Shown: positions 22,061 to 31,544, numbered from the stretch's first letter. The stretch: DNA of 43,005 nt from Gracilaria domingensis (GCA_022539475.1 VCMS01000254.1:1-43005), one strand, 5' to 3'. Notes: a model not told the origin generated them from the letters alone. Made by a program: numbers and translations.

Positions 22061-22453
22061 GAGTAGGCTCTACATGGAAGTGAATGAGTGTACTCTTGAC
22101 TACTATGCAAAGCATTTGAAGATCACGATTAGACAGCGCGACCATTGCTCACGTGAGTCATCATTGCGTGAACTCCACGACTCTAAAGCGTACAATCAGC
22201 GTGCGAGCGGCCACGGACAGGACACGGACGAGACTGGCAGTGCGCTGGGAGGAGCTGCCGAAAGCGGGGGTGCCCAGCGTAAGTCGCCATTTAAAAGGCT
22301 CGCATCCGTTCTTGTATCGTCCAGAGCGAGCGTATTGTTGATATACACCTTTCACTGCAATAGCTGTTCAACATGAAGCCAACTCGTGTTCGAAAGCGTA
22401 CGCAAAGCGTGACTCCTCGCACTTAGCGGAGCACTCGATTATTGCAAGGTGGA

Positions 22454-23872
22454 ATGCGGGTTTCGCTGCAGATGGATATTGAGAATGAAGGAAAGGTGAT
22501 AGTCGGGGAAGCGTTGTTGCATGGAATTGGAAGTGTTCTACGCCGCGAGTTGCACGGGAAGCAATTGGACCCAGGTCTTGTGGTGGTTCATAATATTCTC
22601 ATCAGTCGAAGCAGTCAGACGTTCTACCCTTACCGGGCGGAGGGCCTGGATCTTCCACAATATATCCAGGATCTCCGGACGGCCGCTCCTTGGGATGAGA
22701 AAATGATGGAACCGGTGGCAGCCAGCATTCCGGCCTCCAAGCGACGAACGGTGAGCGCTATGAGTGAAGCGATGACGCCGACAAGCCGCACGGAGCCAAT
22801 TCGAAGTTCATCAACACCGAGAGGTAGCGCATCAGTAGCACCTCCGCGGGCCGGTCCATCGTCTGTTGCGAAGCGGACTAAGGAGACAATATCATCCCCA
22901 GCTACGAAGCGGACAGGTCAAACAAAGTCTATCTCGGCTACGGAGCCCACTGCGTCGAAAAGGGCTTCTCCTGCGATGAATCAGACCGTCGACACAAGGG
23001 GATCTTCTGCGTCGAAACAGACGGTTCAGCAGGGGACGGCTGTGCAAGAGGAGGAAGATGAGATCATGAAAGGTCCCCTTCCAGACGCGGATGCGCAATC
23101 CGCACAAGGAGCTGGTCCATCTGTACCCCAAACTGCACCAGAAACTGCGGAGCAGCAGGACGATGACGTTATGTTTCTGTCCGCAAGAATGGCACGTTCA
23201 AGTGTTTCTGGCGAGCGGTCTGGAACACAAGGGACACCTACTCGGAGCAAGACGTACAGACGAATTCGTCAGAAGGTACCAAAGGTGAACCTCAATCACT
23301 ACCGGATGGTTGTTGTTACTGTTAACATCACTCTGGTGGACACTCCGCCCAATTTACTCCGTGGAGTAAGTAAACGCCACGTTGAAGCCCTTGTGAAGAG
23401 TATGGAGGAGCGGGGGATATTGCAGTCGATGGGTTCTCCAGTGGTGGCCTTACAAGATGCTACTACGGGAGAGAGGGATGCTGACAAGGGACGCCTAAGG
23501 AAGAAGTGCTTCATTGTAGATGGTTTGCATCGTCTGAAAGCTATACAATATTTGGCAGCGACTGGTGCACAGAAGTGGAAGCGATTAGCCAGGTTTTGGC
23601 GTTGCAATCTGCTGATACGAAGAGATGGGAGGCCCATTGGGATGAAAGAATTGTTATGTGTTGCTTCGTACCTCAATGAGTCGACGAGTACCATGCGAAG
23701 GATGATGTTTGCAGACAAGATACACTCTATAGTTAGTGTGGTCGCCATTCTAATTGAAGATGTTGAGGGGGTGACGCCGGCAGACGTGGATCCTGCAGAA
23801 GTGACAGAAGTGTTGAAGGAGAGCCAACTGATTGGGACTGTGCAATTCGCAATTGAACATGTAGCGTCCTAA
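22454..23872 (+). CDS. ParB/sulfiredoxin-fold-like protein with long disordered region
   Basis: 472 codons from the ATG at 22454. Residues 1-80 look globular. Residues 85-265 are Ser/Thr/Ala/Pro-rich with repeated SKRT/TKRTGQT-like pieces and an acidic patch, so probably disordered. Residues 295-470 resemble a ParB/Srx-type domain: SKRHVEALVKSMEERGI at 306-322, then IVDGLHRLKAIQYL with D356, H359 and R360 matching the GxHR-like signature of that fold. In bacteria such domains bind or hydrolyse nucleotides and DNA; here the role is unknown. An earlier ATG in the same frame at 22373 is followed by a TAG at 22424-22426, so the true start may once have been further upstream. The frame is otherwise intact. 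Confidence 0.65.
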   Translation: MRVSLQMDIENEGKVIVGEALLHGIGSVLRRELHGKQLDPGLVVVHNILISRSSQTFYPYRAEGLDLPQYIQDLRTAAPWDEKMMEPVAASIPASKRRTVSAMSEAMTPTSRTEPIRSSSTPRGSASVAPPRAGPSSVAKRTKETISSPATKRTGQTKSISATEPTASKRASPAMNQTVDTRGSSASKQTVQQGTAVQEEEDEIMKGPLPDADAQSAQGAGPSVPQTAPETAEQQDDDVMFLSARMARSSVSGERSGTQGTPTRSKTYRRIRQKVPKVNLNHYRMVVVTVNITLVDTPPNLLRGVSKRHVEALVKSMEERGILQSMGSPVVALQDATTGERDADKGRLRKKCFIVDGLHRLKAIQYLAATGAQKWKRLARFWRCNLLIRRDGRPIGMKELLCVASYLNESTSTMRRMMFADKIHSIVSVVAILIEDVEGVTPADVDPAEVTEVLKESQLIGTVQFAIEHVAS

Positions 23873-23984
23873 CATTTCTGAAACTGCACTTAAGGTTGCT
23901 TTTAAGAGAAGTATGAAACTGAGAAGTCTATGCAGTTCCTGTCTATGCTGTACTTGTGGCAGTATGGTGACTGTATCAGGAAAA

Positions 23985-24823
23985 ATGGCAGAGGAACAGA
24001 GAGACTTGGCGGAAATTTCACCAAATACCTTGTCTAAGTTCATATATGCCAATGGTTACGGTATATTAAGTTCCGTTGATGGAACGTTGAGAAGAGAAGG
24101 AGAGTCAATTCCAGAAGAAGTTGTGAAGTGTATGAAGTTCATTGACGAACGTGTTGGTTTCGGATTTGTCACAGGGGGTGATGTGGGCGACGTGGAGGGG
24201 AAAATGGAAGGACTCGGAGACTATAAGTTTGGTGTCTCGGCGAATCATGGAGCTTTCCTGCGTTTCTCTGACGAGAGGGAAATTAAGGGTGCATTCAATG
24301 ATCACACCCTTGACCACACTGTTGACGGACTACTGTTCCTGGCAAGGGATTTGAATAGGAGGCATGGTATTGTGAATGATGATGAGAAGGGGTTCGTGGA
24401 GACCAGAAGTGATAGTGGCTTCCCAATTTCGTGTACAACAAACTGTGGCAGTGGAAAGAAGAAGTGGATTCTGCTATTGGGGACCTGACGCAGAAGATGG
24501 ATGCGTTTGTTATTTATCCCGGCGATAAAAGTTGCGAAATTGTGGACAAGCGATACACAAAAGGAAGCGGAGGAGAAAATCTTGTGGATAATGAACCGAG
24601 ATTTATTGATACGGATGACGTCGTGACGTTCGCAAGTGCTTTGAGCGACGGGCCTTTGCATGAGGTAGGCGTGTACGGCGTTCGCGTCAAAGAAGATTGT
24701 ATCCCGGGTGGAGTACACAACCTGTTCGAAAGAGTGGAGGATGTGCATTCGACAATTATGCTGGTGGCTCTGTTGTACGGCTACGAGGAAAAGCAGCACG
24801 ATAAAAACCACCATGAATCATAA
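23985..24823 (+). pseudogene. HAD-superfamily phosphatase paralogue (inactive copy)
   Basis: Clearly related over its length to the minus-strand gene at 24876-25748. The ATG at 23985 aligns with that gene's start; an earlier in-frame ATG is at 23913. A one-base loss near 24423 (CCCAATTT region) shifts the frame, and the remainder reads on to 24823. Key residues have also gone: motif I reads SVDGT, so the nucleophilic first Asp is Ser; the second motif reads VTGGD instead of ATGRD; and the acidic metal-binding motif reads ASALSDGP instead of GNASNDGP. Both the frameshift and the substitutions make activity unlikely. It ends 52 bp from the end of its intact relative, tail to tail. Confidence 0.88.
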
Positions 24824-24875
24824 AAGGGTATTGAGATATATACGACACTTTTATTACTGAGATCTCATATCATAG

Positions 24876-25748
24876 CTAAGTATTAAAGGCATCGTAGCAC
24901 TTGAAACAAATTCCAAGAGCATTTCTAAACCATTGACATTTGCATTTTCTGTACCCGTACAGTTCTGCCACCCTTCTGATGGTCTCATGCACGTCCTCCA
25001 CCCCATCAACAAGATATGTTACCGCTGCTGGATGGTCTTCTCCCTTCACATGAACTGCCAGGGTTGCCATTTCATATAGAGGGCCATCATTGGAAGCATT
25101 CCCGAAAGCAACGATTAAATGTGTGTCGAACTGGGGGTCGTTTTCAACCAAGGCTAACGCCCCACTATTTTTCGTGAAACGAATGTCCCCTATGTCACAG
25201 TTTTCATCTTGAGGGTACGCAACCAGGTTCGGAAAGGATGTCAACACTTTTGAAATACCGGAGTTAACTTCTGTTTTCCACTTCGAGAGTCCATTGTACG
25301 TGAAGTTAGGGAGTCCACTGTCTTTTCTAGTGCTCACCACTGCTTGTTGACGCTCTTCGTGAAGTCCGTGCGATTCATTTAAGGAGAGTGCAAGTCTCTC
25401 AAGTTCGGCTGCACATCTTTCGTAACCTTCCCTGTCAAGGTCCTGATCAATTTCGGTACCATTGGATAATCTCACCCGTGCGCCTTGGTTTCCAGAGATG
25501 CCAAAAGTGTAGCCACCCAGGTGCTCCATGAAACTCTCGGCATCCTCTATATCTCGCCCAGTAGCAATTCCGAAACCAACGCGTGCGTTGATGTACTTCA
25601 TGCATTTGACTGTTTCGGCAGGAATGTTGTCCCCAGCTCTTTTCAGAGTACCGTCAACATCACTAATCACGGCGTAGCCATTTTCGAATATTTCGTTAGC
25701 CAGCTGCTGAGGAGTTACTTCTTGGGCTCTAACTTCCGAGTTATACAT
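24876..25748 (-). CDS. HAD-superfamily sugar-phosphatase-like protein
   Basis: 290 codons from the ATG at 25748. Upstream codons are open to 25847 but without another ATG. HAD phosphatases remove phosphate from small molecules through an Asp nucleophile. Motif I is DVDGT (Asp30, Asp32), motif II lies around ATGRD (Thr63, Arg65), a Lys for motif III is near FTKNSG (Lys193), and the acidic motif is FGNASNDGP (216-221). The layout suits the Cof/trehalose-6-phosphatase/mannosylglycerate-phosphatase branch. A role in osmolyte synthesis is conceivable but not shown. The C-terminus has an unusual Cys-rich end (YRKCKCQW, ICFKCYD). All motifs look functional, in contrast to the paralogue next door. 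Confidence 0.78.
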   Translation of the reverse strand: MYNSEVRAQEVTPQQLANEIFENGYAVISDVDGTLKRAGDNIPAETVKCMKYINARVGFGIATGRDIEDAESFMEHLGGYTFGISGNQGARVRLSNGTEIDQDLDREGYERCAAELERLALSLNESHGLHEERQQAVVSTRKDSGLPNFTYNGLSKWKTEVNSGISKVLTSFPNLVAYPQDENCDIGDIRFTKNSGALALVENDPQFDTHLIVAFGNASNDGPLYEMATLAVHVKGEDHPAAVTYLVDGVEDVHETIRRVAELYGYRKCKCQWFRNALGICFKCYDAFNT

Positions 25749-26375
25749 GTTTTGAAAGCTTTCGAAAGGGTTCGTTTTGCAAGTGGGTGTGGGTATAGGA
25801 ATGAGAAGGATGTGATTGATGTTCACAAGGTGTTTCGTAGTATACAAAGAGTCTAAGAACGACCATATACGGGTATTGTAGTACTGTTTTAAATCGTTAC
25901 TAGGAGGAGAAGTTTTTGCATCGATTTGAAGTAAAGAAAGGATGATTTACTCATAGATTATATGTACGGGTTCAAGTGGGTAAAGAAAACTGTAAATATC
26001 TTTAACATGAGCTTAGAAATCAAGAAGAGTAAAACAACCTCCATTATGGGTTGAAACCCATAAAAGGTTTACCTTACTTTATACGGGTGCCCCAAGTAAT
26101 GCAAACGCTTAGTTCTTCAGAAATATCACAATTTTTGTACTTGTTTCGTTACTAGTATCGTGCACTTTAATGATATGGAATGACCATTTTCTATCTAGCA
26201 AAATCTTAGCGAAATATTAGTGATAAGGGATGTAGGATTTAAAGGGGCATATTTGAACCACAGAAGGACGAACAATATAAGTAATGTAATAGGAACAGGT
26301 CATTTCGATAAAGTAACTTTTATGTTTAACTATCTCTAAAAGGTTTACAACACCGAAAAGTCATGTGTTCTAACC
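25749..26375. other. AT-rich intergenic region
   Basis: No gene seen. It holds an 8-bp palindrome TATGGGTTGAAACCCATA at 26045-26062. The region separates two minus-strand genes and should contain the promoter of the HAD phosphatase gene at its left end. Confidence 0.6.
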
Positions 26376-27278
26376 TCAAAGCTGGGGGAATGGGGAGGGG
26401 GATAACTTTTCCTTAACAACGTTGACGTAGTTTGTATGAAAAGGAGCGGGGTCACCGCCTACAATGTTTCTTTCTTGGCGGGAAAAGTCGTAGAAGTACG
26501 CGTTCCTAAACTGAAAGTCGGAGAAAGAAGTAGGGAAGCCAACGAGAGTTTTCCCATATGCAAGAAGTCGCCCAACGGTCTCTTCCAGGTGGAAAGTAGT
26601 ACCTGTCTTAAGCGAAACTATCTTCAACAGCTCTTTCATTATTGTGAGCACAACCGTACTGCACTCCGTAGCGACTACGTCCATAGGAATGAAACCTCTT
26701 GAGGCCCCGACGATGTTGAACGCTGATAGCCACACGAGCTTCTCATAATAGCTTACGAGAAATGTGTCTTCGTCGACAACCCCGCAAGTGAGACCCATAG
26801 ACCTAAACCTGTCTGCAACGTTGGAGGCCCACTTTCCTGTTGCGACAGTGAGACCATCCGGACTTTGAGGAGTGACACCATCCTGCGGAGCTGCGTTTCT
26901 TGAGAGGACACCAACGTATAGGACAACTTTTGAACATTTGTCCACACCGAGCTTCGAAAGCAATGGTATGATGTCTCCATTCTGGAAGAAAACGAGATTC
27001 TCTCTGAGCGAATAAGGGCAAGCCTGAATTACGGTCTCCAGGGTGTTCGTTCTTCCACAAACTAGTATCGGTACATCAGAAAGATGAGAGGTAGCAGCCA
27101 TGCTGCAGAATTCGTGTGCGGAAATGACCGTATCTTCTTCGTTCGCCAGCATGGTACCTATACGCCCCCTTCCAACAATAACGGCCCGAGTCCTTCGGGC
27201 GGGAGATGAGGCCTGAGGGACGTCAGAGTATCTGGGACTCGGAGGCGGAGTCGGAGGCATGTCGCACTGGGAGTTCAT
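26376..27278 (-). CDS. Ketopantoate reductase (ApbA/PanE)-like protein
   Basis: 300 codons from the ATG at 27278. The frame is open further upstream but only with a Ser/Tyr-rich, unlikely leader. Residues 33-41 (VIVGRGRIG) form a GxGxxG dinucleotide-binding turn. ENLVFFQNG at 93-101 matches the strand-turn found in this family. EKLVWLSAFN at 179-188 matches the helix carrying the catalytic Lys (Lys180) and Asn (Asn188). A Pro-rich segment precedes the Rossmann fold. The family reduces 2-dehydropantoate with NADPH in pantothenate synthesis, but distant members act on other 2-keto acids, so the substrate is not settled. No stop or frameshift is seen. The C-terminus is Pro-rich and ends in PFPQL. 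Confidence 0.68.
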   Translation of the reverse strand: MNSQCDMPPTPPPSPRYSDVPQASSPARRTRAVIVGRGRIGTMLANEEDTVISAHEFCSMAATSHLSDVPILVCGRTNTLETVIQACPYSLRENLVFFQNGDIIPLLSKLGVDKCSKVVLYVGVLSRNAAPQDGVTPQSPDGLTVATGKWASNVADRFRSMGLTCGVVDEDTFLVSYYEKLVWLSAFNIVGASRGFIPMDVVATECSTVVLTIMKELLKIVSLKTGTTFHLEETVGRLLAYGKTLVGFPTSFSDFQFRNAYFYDFSRQERNIVGGDPAPFHTNYVNVVKEKLSPSPFPQL

Positions 27279-27675
27279 TGCAAGTGTTCGAATGTTTTTG
27301 TGTGACGATAGAAATGGAAGATGGGGCGGAGAACTGCTGGGGTAAAGAGTGATACGTAAGTACAAACGGTTGGGAAGCGCAGAACGGGAACATGGTTCAC
27401 TTTGTGAAAGTGAGCGAAATGTATGATATGTGATTGTACTGAATGAATGATAGGCCTTGTATGAGACGACAAGCCACAAAGTGTGATGATGTTTTATGAA
27501 AGGTAGGTGGAAGAGTAGAAAGTGTGCAATGAATGAAACTGATTTCGAACCTGAGTTGTAAAGTAGTTGTAAAGTACGAGTTACGGGGAGCTTGAATACA
27601 GGATGAAAGGAGCCATTTTGGCTTCATAAATGAGGTGAACGGGTTTTATAGCTTCAATCGGATTGCCATAATTAA
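27279..27675. other. Intergenic, upstream of the reductase-like gene
   Basis: No gene recognised. It presumably contains the promoter of the minus-strand reductase. No N-terminal epimerase sequence was found here to complete the fragment at 27676. Confidence 0.5.
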
Positions 27676-27996
27676 AAGGATGGAGTTGGATTGCGCCCGA
27701 ATATGTCTATAAAGGTCGTAGAAGCACTTATGAAGGAAGGAGTTGTACACATGTTATTGTTGATGACGGTGGAGCCAGGGTTTGGAGGACAGGCGTTTAT
27801 GGAGGGTGTTCTTGATAAGGTGCGACATGCAAGGGAGTTGTACCCAAGAATAGGGATACAGGTGGATGGAGGTATTGGACTGAGTACTGTGAAAGCAGTA
27901 GTGAAGGCCGGTGCAAACATTTCAGTTGCAGGATCTGCCATCTTTGGCTCGAGTAACCCAGCTCATGTCATAGCTGGTTTTCGAAAGGTTGGTTAG
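27676..27996 (+). pseudogene. RPE: Ribulose-phosphate 3-epimerase, C-terminal half only
   Basis: About 106 codons match the second half of RPE, the TIM-barrel enzyme interconverting ribulose-5-phosphate and xylulose-5-phosphate. Visible are MTVEPGFGGQ (about 27763), the catalytic Asp in QVDGGIG (about 27859) and the phosphate-binding loop VAGSAIFGS (about 27928). The first half, including the first catalytic Asp and the metal-binding His residues, is absent. A TAA at 27673-27675 precedes the match. An AG at 27677-27678 after an AT-rich stretch could be a 3' splice site, so this might be a last exon, but I find no upstream exon in the window. Best read as a truncated copy. Confidence 0.82.
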
Positions 27997-28057
27997 AGAT
28001 AGTAGCATAAATTTATTGTTTATTACATTGTTACCTTTACGTGTTATCACAACTAAA

Positions 28058-28397
28058 TTCTCCGTCTCCATTGGAGATGTATTTCTCTTGTATGACAACC
28101 GGGAAAGGATGTGAGAGAACATAAATATATCCCCAGTGGACGCTGAGAGGGAGGATGAACTACTCTACGTGCTATCATTGTTACCCATCCGGTGTCGAGT
28201 GGTGACATATTCTTTTTTTGTCACAACCCACAAAGGATGTGACGGAAGAAGAACATGCCCCCAGTCGAGACAGAGAGTGAGCAACTCTAAGTACAATCAC
28301 TAGTCCCTAGCTTGCCTCCACTGGCAATATCTTCCTGTTTTGCTATAACCGTCGAGTGGGGTTATGGTGGAAGAGAAAAATATCGCCGGTCGAGGCG
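28058..28397. repeat. Tandem array of three related hairpins
   Basis: Three units spaced about 120-130 bp each fold on themselves: arms 28058-28096 with 28110-28150; 28195-28228 with 28239-28268; 28313-28350 with 28360-28397. Arms are about 30-38 nt with scattered mismatches; loops are about 9-14 nt. The 5' arms resemble each other (ending ...ACAACC, ...ACAACC, ...ATAACC) and the inter-hairpin spacers share an ACTCTA.GT..(T)ATCA pattern. The array lies 233 bp upstream of the ATG at 28630. Confidence 0.85.
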
Positions 28398-28629
28398 AGG
28401 TGGGTGGGGACTATGTGAAGAGGGGACAGAGAGATAGCGCTTAAATAGTGGAAGGTGCGGAGGTGTACAGTGGATGTTTTGGCGGGAAATGGGATGAGGG
28501 AAACAGGGACAATCATGGTGCTGGATATAGCCCGTGTGGTTGGACAGTGGGGGTGGACAGCACAGTTTAGCTCGATTGCACTGTATCGCAGCGGAAACTT
28601 CGATCCAACTACTACTTCTTTTTCTGAAG

Positions 28630-29559
28630 ATGTCGAACGGATACGTGAAGGATGAGGAGCTGTGGGTGCTGTTGGAGGGGAAGGAGGTACCGCAGACGCC
28701 GTCACCAAAGCGGGAAGAGGACGTGATTACGGCGGCTGGTCGGATGTCGCAGAAGAAGGAAGTGGCTGAGGAAGGAAAGAAGTGTGAGGCGAGGAGAGGG
28801 GATGGTGATGAGGTGGAGAAGGGGGTAGAATTGGAGGTGGAGGGGGTCGCAATGGAGAGAAGGGGTGCGGTGCATCTGAGTCAGTTAGAGGTTGGAGACC
28901 AGATAGAGAGTGGGGGCGGAGAGGGTGACAGGGAGATGCGGTTTGTGGGGGAGATGAAGGCGAGGGTGGGGATGTTGGGGTTGGTGATGAAGGAGCAACT
29001 GGACGATGGAATTGTGGAGATTGTAACGGAAATGGGCGGTGTGGTGCTGAGTGGGGGTGGTAGTGGTGTTTCGGTTGAGGCGATTTCGAGCCTGCGGAAT
29101 TCGTTGTCGGTATTGGGAGTGGAGATGAGAAATCATGTGTATGGGATAGTGGAGTGTGCGGGAAGGGAGGTTGGAGAGTTGCGGGAGGAGAATAGGGTTC
29201 TGAACGAGAGGTTGGACGTGCTGGAGAAGGAGGTGAAGGAGCTGTGCAAGAGGCAAAGATTGGTGGAAGAGGAGACGGTGAAAGGAGGTGTGGAGGGAAA
29301 GACGGAGAAGGGAAGTGTGGGAAGGGTGGCGGTGCAGAAGGGGTCTCCTGTGACACCGAAGACAAAGGGTGGTGGGGTTGGGGATGGGAAGAGCCGTCTG
29401 AAGAAGAGGCGTAAGGAGATGAAGAAGGTGGTGGAGGAGGTGCCGCGGGAGGGAGTGGGAGCTCCGGTGGTGACTGGGTTTAGGAGTGCGGCGGACGTAG
29501 CGCGGACTGCGAAGGGGATTCTGAGGGGACAGGAGGAGAGAAGGATGGGAGGGATTTGA
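28630..29559 (+). CDS. Hypothetical protein with coiled coil, Gly/Glu/Lys-rich
   Basis: 309 codons from the ATG at 28630; the frame is open upstream to 28534. I recognise no family. The protein is charged and low in complexity. Residues about 180-215 (ENRVLNERLDVLEKEVKEL) look like a coiled coil with Leu heptads. A basic Lys/Arg segment follows (SRLKKRRKEMKK near residue 255). Coding-strand bases are strongly biased to G and A, so the opposite strand is also open, and part of the length may be chance. The overall plan (coiled coil then basic tail) would suit a LINE ORF1-type or nucleic-acid-binding protein, but no RT accompanies it. No homologue is identified. Confidence 0.45.
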   Translation: MSNGYVKDEELWVLLEGKEVPQTPSPKREEDVITAAGRMSQKKEVAEEGKKCEARRGDGDEVEKGVELEVEGVAMERRGAVHLSQLEVGDQIESGGGEGDREMRFVGEMKARVGMLGLVMKEQLDDGIVEIVTEMGGVVLSGGGSGVSVEAISSLRNSLSVLGVEMRNHVYGIVECAGREVGELREENRVLNERLDVLEKEVKELCKRQRLVEEETVKGGVEGKTEKGSVGRVAVQKGSPVTPKTKGGGVGDGKSRLKKRRKEMKKVVEEVPREGVGAPVVTGFRSAADVARTAKGILRGQEERRMGGI

Positions 29560-29624
29560 AGCCGTTTTGGGGCGAGGCGGGTATACGAGAAGGGGGAGAG
29601 TTGTGCACCTGACTTCTACAAAAT

Positions 29625-29995
29625 GAACGCGTGATGGGCGAGAAATGGGTAAATAGCGGGGGTGGTGTGCACTGGGAAGAAGTGATGGGATGATTGAGGT
29701 GGGATGAGTTGCGATTGGCATTGCAACATGGGAGAAAATGGAAACGCAAACTAGCACGAGTGCAGTTTTGAGAGAGGGTCGCGGAAAAGAGTGAATGGGG
29801 TGGTGCGGCGAAGTAGAACCTCTACAAAAACTAGGGGACCCAAGCACTAAACTGCGCGAAATGGAATTTAATATTCCAAAATTTCTTAATTTTTTGAGTG
29901 CCAGCCTCTGCTACCCCCTCGCGCGCCCCAAATAGCCCCAAAACTAGCTTAGTTTCCAAAGCGAACAGACTATATTCCACTTTGCAGAACACAGA
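29625..29995 (+). repeat. Dispersed repeat, copy 1
   Basis: Nearly identical to 30060-30417 over the last 310 bp and present inverted at 33431-33763. All three copies end in ...ATTCCACTTTGCAGAACACAGA. No coding content is recognised; the open minus-strand frame across it is shared by copies and probably chance. Confidence 0.92.
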
Positions 29996-30059
29996 CGTAC
30001 CCGTACTTCTACAGAAAAGCTTTTGGGGAGACGAAGAGGAAGGATCCGAACGCAGGATC

Positions 30060-30417
30060 GGCGAAAAATGAGTAAAGAGTGATTGCGGTTTGGATGGGAA
30101 GGAACGTTGGGATGATTGAGGTGGGATGAGTTGTGATTTTTGTTGCAACTCAGAGGAAAATGGAAACGCAAACTAGCACGAGTGCAGTTTTGAGAGAGGG
30201 TCGCGGAAAAGAGTGAATGGGGTGGTGCGGCGAAGTAGAACCTCTACAAAAACTAGGGGACCCAAGAACTAAACTGCGCGAAATGGAATTTAATATTCCA
30301 AAATTTCTTAATTTTTTGAGTGCCAGCCTCTGCCACCCCCTCGCGCGCCCCAAATAGCTCCAAAACTAGCTTAGTTTCCAAAGCGAACAGACTATATTCC
30401 ACTTTGCAGAACACAGA
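30060..30417 (+). repeat. Dispersed repeat, copy 2
   Basis: Direct repeat of copy 1, about 422 bp downstream, with only a handful of differences by eye. Its right end touches the ORF starting at 30430. Confidence 0.93.
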
Positions 30418-30429
30418 TGCTGTCTCTTT

Positions 30430-30879
30430 ATGTCTAAGGAGAAGGTTGTATTGAATTTTGTGCTCCACATTACCCGCTCCGATGAGTTTAAGCTTTATTT
30501 GGGATCAATAACTGTGTTTTACGAAGAGATCACTTACAACGTGTTTGCAGAGATGCTGAAATCAACTCTGGAGGAGTATGTTCAACTGGAATTTGTGAAT
30601 CATATAGCTGGAGACAGTTTCGTGGTGAACGAGCTGCTGGATGTATTCTGTTCTAATCACGAAATTCAGAGATACAGGTATTATGAAATGTCTCGTATCA
30701 TCAGTCATTTGATGTTGGAAGAGCTCTCGCGCAACACTGTCGAGATTTATAATGGCCGTGTACCGGCTCAGCTACGTAAACTTTATTTGTTCGGTCTTTG
30801 GAATATGACAATAACGTTTCCTGACACCTGGGGCCGCTGCCATAACAAGAAAGATCCGGATTATCCAGGAATACAAGCC
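30430..30879 (+). CDS. Unrecognised ORF, probably an exon or gene fragment
   Basis: 150 codons from an ATG that lies 12 bp after the end of dispersed repeat copy 2. Balanced amino-acid composition with many aromatic and acidic residues (HEIQRYRYYEMSR near 30660, LRKLYLFGLWNMTITFPD near 30772) suggests real coding sequence. I recognise no family. The frame runs into a consensus 5' splice site (GTAAGT at 30880), after which it stops within a few codons. Because the ORF begins at the repeat boundary, the repeat may have truncated its 5' part. Confidence 0.5.
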
Positions 30880-30954
30880 GTAAGTTAAGCTTCTTCTCTT
30901 GTTTATTTTCTTTTCTATTAATCTTACTCATATGGTCACTTTTTCGCATTGAAG
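30880..30954 (+). other. Candidate spliceosomal intron (75 nt)
   Basis: It begins GTAAGT at 30880 and ends in a pyrimidine-rich stretch followed by CATTGAAG at 30947-30954, with possible branch sites (CTATTAATC, CTTACTCAT). Upstream codon phase is 0. The downstream sequence reads as protein only after a further frame change, so the downstream exon is also damaged. Confidence 0.5.
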
Positions 30955-31151
30955 ATGAACTCCGATGAATGCTGACCCGTATAACACCAGTCGAGCGAGC
31001 AGAGATACCGCAGTGCAAAGTGCAAGAATCTCGATGGTAAACTGTCGTCTACCGAGGACTGTAGAAACGTTGTACGTGCGCTTGCGCACGAGCAGTGGTG
31101 CAGCTATGGGCTGGAGGACGATGGGCTGTCCAGCGTCGATGAGGTGACACT

Positions 31152-31400
31152 GATGATGTGTCGCAGTACTTCTGTTTCCATGATGCTGCCCGAGAATCGG
31201 CGCATTTTCACGCCGTGAACTGCTTCAGGGCGCTCATGGACAGCAACGAGTTGGAGGGCTTTGCCGAGGCTTGCATGGTGGAGCTGCTTGGCGAGGATGT
31301 CATCGCCGTACTGACATAACATGGCAATGCGGAGTTCGACAAGGATGTGGGCTGCCGAATTGCGGAGACAGCGATTCAACCCAAGGCGATTCCGATTTCT
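31152..31400 (+). pseudogene. Unrecognised coding fragment
   Basis: In the frame later used by the polymerase, about 80 codons read as plausible protein (FHAVNCFRALMDSNELEGF near 31213, VELLGEDVIAVL near 31278), with a TAA at 31317-31319 in the middle. It does not match the polymerase delta region that should precede 31545. It may belong with the unknown ORF at 30430, after the candidate intron. Confidence 0.35.
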
Positions 31401-31544
31401 GCGTGATGAAAAACTGTGGGGCGGTTCGAACAGTGGGGCAAAACTTATCAGCCAATCTTCTTTACATGCAGTTTTCCGAAGCGATAAAACACATTGAGCG
31501 TGCCGAAGATGCGTTTTGCACTTGTTTAGCTATGCCATGCGTCG

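Noticed and set aside
21203..22110. Open frames across the palindrome array on both strands
   Set aside because: They repeat the same Gly/Arg/Val-rich translation of the palindromes and have no independent coding content.
28727..29365. Minus-strand Pro/Ser/His-rich ORFs opposite the coiled-coil gene
   Set aside because: Caused by the G/A bias of the plus strand; low-complexity translation only.
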